In this document: positions 15,070-23,506 of the stretch, piece by piece
How positions within the stretch are numbered: position 1 is the stretch's first letter
How the letters are laid out: every line of letters begins with the position of its first letter
NCBI GenBank assembly: GCA_964592645.1
Contig: CAZQFV010000001.1
Coordinates: forward strand, 62,001 to 126,000
Direction: 5' to 3'
Origin: CAZQFV01 sp964592645
GTDB lineage: Bacteria > Chloroflexota > Chloroflexia > DTKN01
Length of the DNA stretch: 64,000 nucleotides
The notes under the pieces: generated by a model
Database searches by the model: none
What the model saw: only the letters and a program-made list of their open reading frames with translations
Told to the model about the DNA's origin: nothing
Position numbers and translations under genes: made by a program

Positions 15070-15885
15070 GGGCGGCGCGACATCCCCGGCCAGGACGCGC
15101 TCCAGGCGGCCGTCCGCGCGCTGCACGAGCAGGGCGCCATCGGGGGCGACATCGAGGGCCCGGCCGATCAAGGTCTCGCCGGGGGTCGCTACCGTGACCT
15201 CGGCGCCCAACAGGTCCAGGCGGGCCCGCCAGTCGGCCCAGACCTCCTCTCCCCGCCCGGCGCGCACCGCCTCGTAGCGCGCCTCCAAGCGTTCCAGGCA
15301 GGCCCAGAGGAGGGGCCGCCGGTCCCAGGGGTGGCCGGCCGCGGTCGCCAGGCTGGTAGCGGTCTGGGAGAGGGGCGCGGCGGATGAAAAATCGACATTG
15401 ACGTTCAGCCCCCAACCGAGGACGGCCCACTCCAGCCGGCCTCGCTGCCCCTCCAGCTCCACCAGGATGCCGCAGACCTTGCGGCCGGCGAGGAGCAGGT
15501 CGTTGGGCCACTTGAGGGCCACCTCCAGTCCGGTCTGGTGGGCCACGGCCTCGGCGATGCCCAGGGCGGCGAGCGCCGTCAGGAGAAAGGCGCGCTCGGG
15601 AGGGAGAAAGGTGGGCCGCAGGAGCAGGGAGGCCAGGAGGGAGCTGCCGCGGGGCGCTTCCCAGCGGCGGCCATAGCGGCCGCGGCCGGCCGTCTGTTCC
15701 TCGGCCAGGACGAGCAGGCCCTCGGGCGCGCCCGCCTGGGCCAGGGCGCGGGCGGCGTCGTTGGTCGAGCCGACGGCCGAGAAATGCCGCACGAGGCGCC
15801 CCAGGCAGCCCCCAGGCCGGCCGGCCTGGACGGAGGCAGCCGCCAGCGGCTCAGGAGATGCCCCGGGAAACAGGACCGCCGGCAT
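15043..15885 (-). CDS. birA: Biotin--[acetyl-CoA-carboxylase] ligase
   Basis: 280 residues. It activates biotin with ATP and attaches it to carrier lysines of biotin carboxylases. The catalytic fold is complete: STNDAARAL, the biotinyl-AMP loop AGRGRYGRRWEAPRGS, the KWPNDLLLAGRKVCGILVEL segment and GWGLNVNVDF. The C-terminal SH3-like domain ends with VAPDGALLVQRADGRLERVL. There is no N-terminal winged helix, only about 40 residues of Pro/Ala-rich sequence, so it is a group I ligase without repressor function. The start is 4 bp after the stop of the YkoF-like gene. Confidence 0.93.
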   Translation of the reverse strand: MPAVLFPGASPEPLAAASVQAGRPGGCLGRLVRHFSAVGSTNDAARALAQAGAPEGLLVLAEEQTAGRGRYGRRWEAPRGSSLLASLLLRPTFLPPERAFLLTALAALGIAEAVAHQTGLEVALKWPNDLLLAGRKVCGILVELEGQRGRLEWAVLGWGLNVNVDFSSAAPLSQTATSLATAAGHPWDRRPLLWACLERLEARYEAVRAGRGEEVWADWRARLDLLGAEVTVATPGETLIGRALDVAPDGALLVQRADGRLERVLAGDVAPPLTTTPRRV

Positions 15886-15888
15886 GGC

Positions 15889-16146
15889 CTACCCCTGCCG
15901 CGGCGGGAGCGGGCAGGCGTTGGTCAGGGTGATGACCATGACCGCCGGCCCGCGCTCCACAGCCCGCTGAAAACCCCGGCGCAGCGCTTCCACGACGGCC
16001 GCGTCCTCGCCGTAGACCAGCGTGCTCAGCGGGCCGGGCTCCTGGGTCAGGCCGGCCTCCTCCAGCGCCTGCCAGACATCCTGGATGGCGGGCAGAAGGT
16101 CGGTCTGACCCAGGGGATAGAGGCTGACCTGTGCGCCGATGTACAT
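15889..16146 (-). CDS. YkoF/MTH1187-type thiamine-binding domain protein
   Basis: 85 residues. The pattern MYIGAQVSLYPLGQTDLLPA, then ALEEAGLTQEPGPLSTLVYG and VMVITLTNACP matches small ferredoxin-like proteins of the thiamine-binding (DUF77/YkoF) family: an opening beta strand with PLG, the central GPxxTxxxGE segment and a last strand VITLTN. Relatives bind thiamine or hydroxymethylpyrimidine and often accompany thiamine transporters. No thiamine gene is nearby here. It lies 3 bp before birA, so it is translated in the same transcript. Moderately sure of the family, unsure of the ligand. Confidence 0.75.
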   Translation of the reverse strand: MYIGAQVSLYPLGQTDLLPAIQDVWQALEEAGLTQEPGPLSTLVYGEDAAVVEALRRGFQRAVERGPAVMVITLTNACPLPPRQG

Positions 16147-16210
16147 CGAAACCTCCCGGCTCAGTTTCCAGCAATCAGTTGCCTGTCCCTGTTTGTTTGC
16201 CGCTCGGCCT

Positions 16211-16882
16211 TTAGCTCTCCGCTTCGCCCTCGGCCACCCGGCGGGCGGAGAGGGCGATGAAGGCGCCGCCGGGCAGGGGGCCGCCCTCCAGGGGCAGCCA
16301 GCGGGGCCAGAGGGTGGTGGTCCAGGAGACCTGCACCGGCCGGCCGGCGGCGGCCCGCACCAGCCCCGCCACTTGGCGCGGCCCGTAGAAGCGGGCCGTG
16401 TTGTAGATATTGGGCCGCAAGAGGCTCTCCGCCCGCCGCGCCCAGGCGATGGGGCTGCAGCGGTTGAGCACCCCCAAGAGCAGCCCGCGGCGGGCCACGC
16501 GCCAGGCCTCGGCCAGGGCGGACCGGGCCGCGGGCAGGAACTCGAGCACCGTGATCAGCGCCACGACGTCCGCGCCGCCGTCTCCCAGGGGCAGCGCCAG
16601 GGCATCGCCCTGGACCAGGGGCAGCCCGCCACCGGCGCGGGCCTGGGCCAGCATAGCCGGGGAGTGGTCCAGGCCGACGACGCGCCAGCCCAGCGCAGCC
16701 AACCAGCGGCTAAAGTAGCCGGTGCCGCAGCCGACCTCCAGGAGCGTCCCCGGCGATCCCAGGGCGGCAAGCATCCGCCCCAGGGCCGCCTTTTCCAGGC
16801 GGTCGGCGCGCCGGCCCTCCGGCGTGGCAAACCAGGACTCGTAGTATGGCGCGATCCGCTCATCGAACAGGACTGGGTCCAT
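16211..16882 (-). CDS. Class I SAM-dependent methyltransferase
   Basis: 223 residues. The Rossmann motifs are GTLLEVGCGTGYFSRWLAAL (motif I), VVGLDHSPAMLAQARA (acidic loop), LVQGDALALPLGDGGADVVA (motif II/III) and an Ubi/COQ5-like VARRGLLLGVLN. The substrate region is not diagnostic: VLFDERIAPYYESWFATPEG at the N-terminus resembles small-molecule methyltransferases of the UbiE/Methyltransf_11 group. Its first codon is preceded by AGGTCT. It is the first gene of the minus-strand set leading to the YkoF-like gene and birA, with 64 bp to the next gene. Target unknown. Confidence 0.85.
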   Translation of the reverse strand: MDPVLFDERIAPYYESWFATPEGRRADRLEKAALGRMLAALGSPGTLLEVGCGTGYFSRWLAALGWRVVGLDHSPAMLAQARAGGGLPLVQGDALALPLGDGGADVVALITVLEFLPAARSALAEAWRVARRGLLLGVLNRCSPIAWARRAESLLRPNIYNTARFYGPRQVAGLVRAAAGRPVQVSWTTTLWPRWLPLEGGPLPGGAFIALSARRVAEGEAES

Positions 16883-17202
16883 AGACCTTGCTCCGGGCGT
16901 CCGCCGTACCCCCCAGAGAACAGCCCCGCCTATGAAGTCGGGCCTTTCAGCAGCGGCGGGACGGCGTTACTGACTCCTGCACAGCTCGCTATACTACCTG
17001 GAAGCCGAAATCCGCGTCACCGGCTTTAGGGATCTGCAGAGATCAATAGCCCAGGGACGACTCGAACAAGAGCGCCGGAAACGTGGCTTCCAGGATACCC
17101 CAGGATGATGGAAGTGTCAAGAGGCGAACTTGACGCTGCCCGGTCCCTATGTTATAGTGGGCTGGCGAGCATGCCCCGCGAGGCTCCGAGGACAACGGTT
17201 CG
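16883..17202. other. 320-bp intergenic stretch between divergent genes
   Basis: The right part holds the promoter of the DUF4445 gene (17130-17158). The left part (16883-17100) shows no credible reading frame, RNA or strong hairpin; a weak TAGTAT on the minus strand near 16990 could belong to a methyltransferase promoter, but no good -35 box matches it. Confidence 0.5.
17130..17158 (+). promoter_or_regulatory. Sigma-A promoter for the DUF4445 gene
   Basis: TTGACG (17130-17135), 17 bp, TATAGT (17153-17158), with start codon 45 nt downstream. Confidence 0.65.
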
Positions 17203-19092
17203 ATGAGCGTGACCGTCACCTTTCTACCGCAAGGACTACAGGCCCAGGTGCCCATCGGCGCGACCATCCTGGAGGCCGCCGCCCAGTGCGGGCTGGACAT
17301 CCCGGCCCCCTGTGGCGGACAAGGGCGCTGTGGGCGCTGCCAGGTGCAGGTCCGGGATGGTGCGGTGGAGCAGCCCCAGAACGCCCATCTCAAAGCGGAA
17401 GCCCGGGCCGCAGGCTACGTCCTGGCGTGCCAGGCGCGGCTCCAGGGACCGGCGACGGTGCTATTGCCGGCATCGCTGGCCCTGGAGCAGGTCGTCTCCA
17501 GCCTGGGTGCCGCCGACTACGGCGCGCTGGTCCCCACTTGCGATTGGAAGCACGATCCGACGCTGCGCGTCGTCGCGGTGCAGTGCGAGCCCCCCTCCCT
17601 GGCCGACAACACCAACGACCTGGACCGCCTGCGCCGGGCGCTCTTACGCCAGCATGGCATCTCCGGCGTGCATATCTCGCTGCCCCTGCTGCAGGTGCTC
17701 CCGCAGCGACTGCGCAGCGCCGACTGGCGGCCCACCGTGGTGCTGGAGCCGCGCGCCGAGGGCGCGCGACTGGTCGATGTCCTGCCCGGGCACCGCCCGG
17801 GCCGCACCCTGGGAGCCGCCGTGGACATCGGCACGACCACGGTCAAGCTCCTCCTGGTGGACCTGGACAGCGGCGAGGCCCTGGACAGCGCCTCGGCCTA
17901 TAACACCCAGATCTCGCGTGGGGAGGACGTGATCTCGCGGATCATCTTTTCCCAGAAACCGGGTGGGCTGGAGCACCTGCAGCGGCTGGTGCTCAAGACG
18001 ATCAACAGCCTCCTGGAGGAGGTGAGCAAGCGGCAGGGGGTGGGGGCCGACCAGATCCAATCGCTGGCGGTCGCCGGCAACACCACGATGACCCAACTCT
18101 TCCTGGGGGTCAATCCCAAGTACATCCGCGAGGAGCCCTACCTGCCGACCATGTTGGAGGCCCCGGAAATGACGGCCGGCGAGATCGGGGTGGCTATCAA
18201 CCCCAACGCCCCGGTGTACTGCGCGCCGAGCGTGGGGGCCTACGTTGGGGGGGACATCGTCGCCGGGGTGCTCAGCTCGGGGATGTACAAGACCGACGCC
18301 CTGACCCTGTTCATCGATGTGGGCACGAATGGGGAGATCGTCCTGGGCAATAGCGACTGGCTGATCGCCTGCGCCTGCTCGGCCGGCCCGGCCTTCGAGG
18401 GCGCCGGGGTGCGCTGCGGCATGCGGGCCACCCAGGGAGCGATCGACGAGGTGATCATCGACGGGCGCACCTTCGAGGCCACCTACCGGGTAATCGGCGG
18501 GGGCGAACCCCAGGGCATCTGCGGCTCGGGCCTGATCTCGACCCTGGCGGAGATGCTCATCACCGGCGTCGTGGACAAGGCCGGCCGCATCCCCCGCGAC
18601 CTGCCGACAAAACGGGTGCGGGCCGGCGAGCATGGCATGGAGTACGTCATCGCCTGGGGCAAGGAGGGCCGGCCGGACATCGTCCTGACCGAGGTGGACA
18701 TCAACAACCTGTTGCGGGCCAAGGGGGCCATCTACGCCGGCTTCTCCATCCTCCTGCGTAGCCTGGAGCTGGACTTTTCCATGGTGGAGGAGATCCTCAT
18801 CGCCGGCAGTTTCGGCCAGTACATCAACCTGGAGAAGGCCATCCAGATCGGACTGCTGCCGGACCTGGAGTGGGGCAAATTCCGCTACCTGGGCAACACG
18901 GCCCTCCTGGGAGCCTACCAGACGCTCCTCTGCCGGGAAATGCGCGAGACCGCCAAAAGCATCGCCGAGAGGATGACCTACCTGGAGCTCTCCGCCGACA
19001 ACCGCTTTATGCAGGAGTATACCTCGGCCCTCTTTCTGCCGCACACCGACCTGGAACTCTTCCCCTCGGTCAAGGCGCTGCTGCAGCGCTGA
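17203..19092 (+). CDS. Ferredoxin-DUF4445 ASKHA protein (corrinoid-activation type)
   Basis: 629 residues. The N-terminal 95 residues are a plant-type 2Fe-2S ferredoxin: C37, C43 and C46 in PCGGQGRCGRC plus C76 in YVLACQA. From residue 205 an ASKHA ATPase fold follows, with the phosphate loops AAVDIGTTTVKLLLVDLDSG, AGNTTMTQLFLG and FIDVGTNGEI, and the adenosine motif IAGSFGQYINLEKA. This architecture belongs to proteins related to RACo/RamA, which reduce corrinoid proteins back to Co(I) using ATP. In many Chloroflexota such proteins occur without an obvious corrinoid methyltransferase next to them, as here. It stands alone under its own promoter, with the tmRNA gene following. Confidence 0.87.
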   Translation: MSVTVTFLPQGLQAQVPIGATILEAAAQCGLDIPAPCGGQGRCGRCQVQVRDGAVEQPQNAHLKAEARAAGYVLACQARLQGPATVLLPASLALEQVVSSLGAADYGALVPTCDWKHDPTLRVVAVQCEPPSLADNTNDLDRLRRALLRQHGISGVHISLPLLQVLPQRLRSADWRPTVVLEPRAEGARLVDVLPGHRPGRTLGAAVDIGTTTVKLLLVDLDSGEALDSASAYNTQISRGEDVISRIIFSQKPGGLEHLQRLVLKTINSLLEEVSKRQGVGADQIQSLAVAGNTTMTQLFLGVNPKYIREEPYLPTMLEAPEMTAGEIGVAINPNAPVYCAPSVGAYVGGDIVAGVLSSGMYKTDALTLFIDVGTNGEIVLGNSDWLIACACSAGPAFEGAGVRCGMRATQGAIDEVIIDGRTFEATYRVIGGGEPQGICGSGLISTLAEMLITGVVDKAGRIPRDLPTKRVRAGEHGMEYVIAWGKEGRPDIVLTEVDINNLLRAKGAIYAGFSILLRSLELDFSMVEEILIAGSFGQYINLEKAIQIGLLPDLEWGKFRYLGNTALLGAYQTLLCREMRETAKSIAERMTYLELSADNRFMQEYTSALFLPHTDLELFPSVKALLQR

Positions 19093-19117
19093 TCCCCGCC
19101 CCTGGCAGGAAATCGAG

Positions 19118-19146
19118 TTGACACCGAGGCCGCTACCTGGTACAAT
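19118..19146 (+). promoter_or_regulatory. Sigma-A promoter for tmRNA
   Basis: TTGACA (19118-19123), 17 bp, TACAAT (19141-19146). The predicted start near 19153 is only a few bases before the mature 5' end at 19158. Confidence 0.75.
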
Positions 19147-19157
19147 GGTCCTTGCCT

Positions 19158-19514
19158 GGGGGTGCAATGGGTTCGACAGGGAGGGAACGAGCCAGGCTGC
19201 GAGCCGGGGCGCCTGACCCCGCAACAACGGGCAAAACAAACAAACGGCAACACTTTCCAGAGCGCTCCCGTAGCGCTCGCCGCCTAAAGCGGCGCGTCCT
19301 ACCGCTCCTCGCCCTGGTGGGGGCGGCAAGGGCGTAGAAATGCCAGGGTGCTCCTGCCCCGAACGCCGGCTACGGGCGGGAAAAGACTGCAGCCGGCCGG
19401 CCTCCGGGGACCCGGTCGACAGGGGCTCCGGGGGCGCTGAGCAAAGAGTCGACTAGGCTCGTAGACGCTTGGTAGTGAACTCTCTGGACGGGGGTTCGAT
19501 TCCCCCCACCTCCA
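19158..19514 (+). ncRNA. ssrA: Transfer-messenger RNA
   Basis: tmRNA rescues stalled ribosomes and tags the nascent chain for proteolysis. The tRNA-like ends pair as GGGGGTG (19158-19164) with CACCTCC (19507-19513), with the conserved GGGTTCGACAGG at the 5' side and a T-arm GGGGGTTCGATTCCCCCC at the 3' side. The tag frame runs 19231-19284 and encodes AKQTNGNTFQSAPVALAA, followed by TAA (19285-19287); the ALAA end is the usual ClpXP/FtsH recognition element. The molecule is one piece (not permuted), 357 nt, and CCA is not encoded. A hairpin follows at 19527. Confidence 0.96.
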
Positions 19515-19526
19515 CAGACACGGAGT

Positions 19527-19556
19527 GGGCCGCGGACACGGATAGATCCACGGCCC
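19527..19556 (+). terminator. Hairpin downstream of tmRNA
   Basis: GGGCCG (19527-19532) pairs with CGGCCC (19551-19556); the stem continues as GGA/TCC after one mismatch. No T-tract follows, but it is placed as a terminator would be, ahead of the next promoter. Confidence 0.45.
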
Positions 19557-19569
19557 AGGCCGTGAAGAT

Positions 19570-19598
19570 TTGCGTAGCCGCCTGTCCTGTAGTACAAT
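19570..19598 (+). promoter_or_regulatory. Sigma-A promoter for the M20 peptidase
   Basis: TTGCGT (19570-19575), 17 bp, TACAAT (19593-19598), about 68 nt before the start codon. Confidence 0.6.
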
Positions 19599-19666
19599 AG
19601 GCCCGCTTGCGGCCCAGACCAAACCTGATGGTCAGCATGGAGCATAAACGTGCAAGGAGAAATGTG

Positions 19667-20749
19667 ATGGTTAAAGAGGACCGTGTCCTGTATGCCTTCC
19701 TGGAGCTGGTGCAGACCGACCACCGCTCGGGGGAAGAACAGACACTTGCCCAGCGCATCGTCACCCGCCTGCGCACCCTCAGCCTCAAGGCGAACATCGA
19801 CAGGGCCGGCAATGTCATTGCCTTCCTGCCCGGGCAGGGCGAACCGCTCCTGCTGAATGCCCACCTGGATGCCGTGGACCCCTGCACCGGCGTCGTCCCC
19901 GTGGTGGAGAACGGCATCATCCACAGCGATGGCCGCACCATCCTGGGGGCGGATGACATCTCTGGGGTCGCCGCCATCCTCGAGGCCCTGCAGGTAGTCA
20001 CCGAGAACAAGATCGCCCACCGCCCGGTGGAGGTCGTCCTGACGGTGGAGGAGGAGACCGGGCTGAACGGCTCCAAGAACCTGAACTATGGCGAGCTGCG
20101 CGCCCGGATGGGCGTGGCGCTGGACGCCAGCGGTCCCTTTGGCGCCATCATCGTCGCCGCGCCATCGCACAACATGCTGTCGGCCGTCGTCCAGGGGAAG
20201 GCGGCCCACGCCGGCGTGGCCCCGGAGAACGGCATCAGCGCCATCCGCATCGCCGCCGAGGCCATCGTCAAGATGCCGCTGGGACGCATCGACCCGGAGA
20301 CGACGGCCAACATCGGCATCATCCGCGGTGGCACCGCCACCAACATCATCCCCGACCGGGTGGAGATGGAGGGGGAGGTCCGCAGCCGGGACGAGCGCAA
20401 GCTGCGCCAGAACACCCTGCTGATCACCGAGGCCCTGGAGCAGACGGCCAAGCTGTACGGCACCGAGGCCAAGGTCCGCGTGGAGCGCGCCTACAACGGC
20501 TTCACCCTGAGCGAAGAGGACGAGATCGTTCGCCTGGCGAAAAAGGCCATCGAGGCCGTCGGCGTGCCCCCGCGCCTGGAAGCCTCCGGGGGCGGCAGCG
20601 ACATCAACATCTTTAACGCCCATGGCATCTCCTGCACCAACATGAGCACCGGGATGATGCACGCGCACACCACCGAGGAGTGGATTGCCATTGCCGACCT
20701 GGTGAACTGCGCCCGGGCCGTCCTGGAACTGATCCGCGTGGACCACTAG
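19667..20749 (+). CDS. M20 family (peptidase T-like) metallopeptidase
   Basis: 360 residues. The start at 19667 has AAGGAG 7 nt upstream; two earlier in-frame ATGs lack such a site. Zinc-site motifs of the M20 clan are in order: LLNAHLDAVDP (first His and Asp), GADDISGVAAILEAL (bridging Asp), LTVEEETGLNGSKNL (catalytic Glu pair), GVALDASGP (third ligand) and the final histidine in MMHAHTTEEW. The inserted dimerisation segment reads PSHNMLSAVVQGKAAHAGVA. Best match is the PepT-like tripeptidase/aminopeptidase group annotated as peptidase T-like in Gram-positives. A 42-nt palindrome separates it from tldD. Confidence 0.87.
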   Translation: MVKEDRVLYAFLELVQTDHRSGEEQTLAQRIVTRLRTLSLKANIDRAGNVIAFLPGQGEPLLLNAHLDAVDPCTGVVPVVENGIIHSDGRTILGADDISGVAAILEALQVVTENKIAHRPVEVVLTVEEETGLNGSKNLNYGELRARMGVALDASGPFGAIIVAAPSHNMLSAVVQGKAAHAGVAPENGISAIRIAAEAIVKMPLGRIDPETTANIGIIRGGTATNIIPDRVEMEGEVRSRDERKLRQNTLLITEALEQTAKLYGTEAKVRVERAYNGFTLSEEDEIVRLAKKAIEAVGVPPRLEASGGGSDINIFNAHGISCTNMSTGMMHAHTTEEWIAIADLVNCARAVLELIRVDH

Positions 20750-20756
20750 AGCCATC

Positions 20757-20798
20757 CGGGCACCTTGCGAAGGCCGGCCGGCCTTCGCAAGGTGCCCG
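20757..20798 (+). terminator. Perfect 42-nt palindrome between peptidase and tldD
   Basis: The sequence is self-complementary over 42 nt, centred on the CCGG|CCGG junction at 20777/20778, beginning CGGGCACCTTGCGAAGG. As RNA it would form an uninterrupted stem of up to 20 bp. There is no T-tract after it, and it lies directly before the tldD ribosome site, so it may attenuate or insulate, or be a protein-binding DNA palindrome. Confidence 0.6.
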
Positions 20799-20818
20799 AT
20801 TGTGTATGAGGAGGAACG

Positions 20819-22264
20819 ATGAGAGAGCTGACCGACCGGGCCCTGGAAACGGCCCGCGCGCGTGGGGCCTCCTACGCCGATATGCGCATCGTCCGCCGCG
20901 AGGAGCAGCACATCACGGTCAAGAACGGGCGGGTGGCCGCCATCTCCCACCATGTCGAACGGGGGTTCGGCGTCCGCGTGATCGCCGAAGGAGCCTGGGG
21001 CTTTGCGGCCAGTTCCACCGTGAGCCCCGCCGAGGCCGACCGGGTAGCCGCCCTGGCCGTGCAGATCGCCCGGGCCTCGGCGATGGTCCCGGGCCAAAAG
21101 CCCATCGTCCTGGCCCCCGCTCCGGTAGTCACGCAACGCTACACGAGTCCCCTGCGGAAAGACCCCTTCGCCGTGCCTCTGGAGCAGAAGGTGGACCTCC
21201 TGCTGCGGGCCGACGCCGAGATGCGCCGTGTGCCGGGGATCGGAGTGGCCGAGGGCCACTTTGTTGCCTTTCGTGAAGAAAAAACCTTTGCTTCCAGTGA
21301 AGGTTCCTACATCGAGCAGACCCTGACCGAGACCGGGGCAGGCATCGAGGCCATGGCCATCGGCGAGGGAGAGGTACAGCGGCGCAGCTACCCCACCTCG
21401 TTCGGCCGACAGCAGCTACAGAAGGGCTACGAGGCGGTCGAGGACATGGACCTGGTGGCGCACGCCGGCCCAACCGCCGAGGTGGCCGTGGCCCTGCTCA
21501 CCGCGCCGCAGTGCCCGGCGGCGGTGACGACCATCATCCTGGAAGGCGCGCAGTTGGGCCTCCAGATCCACGAGTCGTGCGGCCACCCCACCGAGTTGGA
21601 CCGTGTCCTGGGGACCGAGGCCTCCTACGCCGGCACGAGCTTCCTGACCCTGGAGAAGCGCGGCAGCTTTCGCTACGGTTCGCCACTGGTCAATATCGTC
21701 GCCGACGCCACCGTCCCCGAGGGGCTGGGCAGCTTCGCCTACGACGACGAGGGCATCCCGGCCCAGCGCATCTACCTGGTGCGCGAGGGCATCTTCTGCG
21801 ACTATCAGAGCTCCCGCGAGACCGCGGCCACCCTGGGCATCCCAAGCAGCGGCGGCATGCGGGCCGACGGCTGGGAGAACATCCCGATCATCCGCATGAC
21901 CAACATCAACCTGCTGCCGGGCACCTGGACCTTCGACGACCTGGTCGCCGACACCGACGAGGGGCTGTACCTGGCCACCAACCGCTCCTGGAGCATCGAC
22001 GATCGCCGGGTCAACTTCCAGTTCGGCACCGAGGTCGCCTACGAGATCAAGGGCGGCAAGCTGGGCCGCCTGCTGAAGAACCCGACCTACGCCGGCATCA
22101 CCTACGAGTTCTGGGGCAACTGCGACGCCATCTGCAACGCCGACCACTGGCGGATGTGGGGCACGCCCAACTGCGGCAAGGGTGAACCGGGGCAGGTGGC
22201 CCACGTGGGCCATGGCTGCGCCCCGGCGCGCTTCCGCAACGTGCGGGTCGGCGTGATGCGGTGA
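20819..22264 (+). CDS. tldD: TldD-type metalloprotease
   Basis: 481 residues, start behind GAGGAGG. The zinc motif HExxxH is present as HESCGHPTELD (His251, Glu252, His256), and the C-terminal half shows the expected FAYDDEGIPAQRIYLVREG, SGGMRADGWENIPIIRMTNI and EIKGGKLGRLLKNPTYAGIT segments with a late cysteine (NCGKGEPGQ). In other bacteria TldD works with its inactive partner TldE/PmbA to trim peptides such as microcins. No tldE lies next to it here. It is followed after 3 bp by an unknown protein gene, so the two are coupled. Confidence 0.92.
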   Translation: MRELTDRALETARARGASYADMRIVRREEQHITVKNGRVAAISHHVERGFGVRVIAEGAWGFAASSTVSPAEADRVAALAVQIARASAMVPGQKPIVLAPAPVVTQRYTSPLRKDPFAVPLEQKVDLLLRADAEMRRVPGIGVAEGHFVAFREEKTFASSEGSYIEQTLTETGAGIEAMAIGEGEVQRRSYPTSFGRQQLQKGYEAVEDMDLVAHAGPTAEVAVALLTAPQCPAAVTTIILEGAQLGLQIHESCGHPTELDRVLGTEASYAGTSFLTLEKRGSFRYGSPLVNIVADATVPEGLGSFAYDDEGIPAQRIYLVREGIFCDYQSSRETAATLGIPSSGGMRADGWENIPIIRMTNINLLPGTWTFDDLVADTDEGLYLATNRSWSIDDRRVNFQFGTEVAYEIKGGKLGRLLKNPTYAGITYEFWGNCDAICNADHWRMWGTPNCGKGEPGQVAHVGHGCAPARFRNVRVGVMR

Positions 22265-22267
22265 CCT

Positions 22268-23506
22268 ATGGAAGAGCTAGCCGAACTGCGCGACGGGGCC
22301 CCGGCAGAGGCCCGCCGGCGCCTGTTGGCCCTGGTCCACGAGCGGGGCGCGGCGGCGCTGACGACCCTGCAAGGCGCCCTGGAGGTGCCGGCCCTGGCCG
22401 AGGCGGCCATCGAGGCGCTGGCCGAGCTGCCGGACCAGGGCGCCTGGAGCATCCTGGAGCAGATCGCCCAGAAAGGGCCGGCCGGCTTGCGCAAAGCGGC
22501 CCGCCGGGCACAGCACCGGCTGCGCAGCCGCGGCTTCACCCCCCCGTCCACGGCCGCCCCCGCCGGGCCCGACGTGACCTTTGAGCAGGCCCGGGCCTCG
22601 TTCTTCGACCGCAGCGGCGCCCAGTTCATGCGCCTGGTGCAGCCGGCCGCCCTGGGCCTGGCCCGCTTCGCCAGCTTCCTCGTCGGTCCGGATGGACTGC
22701 TGGAGTGCGAGTATGCCCTGGTCAGCCGGGCCGACCTGGAAGCCGGCCTGGCCGTGGAGGACGAGCATTTTGGCGAGGACCTGGTGGAGGTCGGCCCAGC
22801 CTACATCGCCCGGCGGGCGCGCCAGGCGGCCGAGCGCAGCCGGTCCGGCGGCCGGACCCTGCCGCCGGACTATTCCGAGGCCGCCCACCTCCTGGAAAGG
22901 GTCCCGGAAGACACCCTGCCCGCCTACCTGGCGGCCGCCGCGGACACGGTGGCGAGCCCGGCCCAGGCAGCCACCCTGGTCCAGCACCGCAGCATGGTCC
23001 GCTGGCTTCTGCTGGACGAGGGGATGAACCCCTACGTCGAAAAGTGGCTGCGTCTCGCCCAGCGCCAGCCCATGCAGACGGAGGAAGGGCTGCTCAACCT
23101 GGCGGCGCTGCAATCCCGGGGCCAACTGGCGGCGCGGATCATCGGCGAGCGGTGCGATGAAGCCTTGGTCCGACGGCTGGCCGAGCAACTCGCCGAGCAG
23201 GCCCGCCTGCTGGCGGCGCTGGGGGAGGAAAAGCTGGCCGCGGTGGCCATAGGCTGCGCCGCCGACCTGGAGAGGCACCCCGGGCCGGACAACGCCTTCC
23301 TACGGGCCCTGGTGGACAGGAGCATGGAGATCCTGGTACAAATCGCCCAAGAGCAGGAAGAAGAAGAGGAAGAGGAAGACGAGTTCTGGGTGCCGGCCGG
23401 CAGCGGCCCCGGGACGCTGTGGGTGCCGCGGCCGACCTCCCTGGAGGAAGAGGAAGAGGAGGAAAAGCCGGCCCCGCGCCTGTGGCTGCCAGGACAGCCG
23501 GAATGA
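22268..23506 (+). CDS. Unknown protein with HEAT-like start and acidic tail
   Basis: 412 residues beginning 3 bp after tldD and overlapping folK by 4 nt, so it is firmly within that operon. Residues 1-95 look like two or three alpha-helical repeats (LVHERGAAALTTLQGALEVP, AIEALAELPDQGAWSILEQI). A central helical region includes LVQHRSMVRWLLLDEGMNPY and a tetrapeptide-rich segment. The last 60 residues hold two glutamate runs (EEEEEEEDEFWVP and LEEEEEEEKPAPRLWLP), each followed by a W-x-P or L-W-x-P element, an unusual duplicated tail. No signal peptide, membrane helix or catalytic motif. Not recognised; possibly an adaptor for TldD, by context only. Confidence 0.78.
   Translation: MEELAELRDGAPAEARRRLLALVHERGAAALTTLQGALEVPALAEAAIEALAELPDQGAWSILEQIAQKGPAGLRKAARRAQHRLRSRGFTPPSTAAPAGPDVTFEQARASFFDRSGAQFMRLVQPAALGLARFASFLVGPDGLLECEYALVSRADLEAGLAVEDEHFGEDLVEVGPAYIARRARQAAERSRSGGRTLPPDYSEAAHLLERVPEDTLPAYLAAAADTVASPAQAATLVQHRSMVRWLLLDEGMNPYVEKWLRLAQRQPMQTEEGLLNLAALQSRGQLAARIIGERCDEALVRRLAEQLAEQARLLAALGEEKLAAVAIGCAADLERHPGPDNAFLRALVDRSMEILVQIAQEQEEEEEEEDEFWVPAGSGPGTLWVPRPTSLEEEEEEEKPAPRLWLPGQPE

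Noticed and set aside
22200..22215. A second parS-like CACGTG palindrome in the tldD coding sequence (GGCCCACGTGGGCC)
   Set aside because: Only the central six bases match; the flanking TGTTTN/AAACA of parS is missing.
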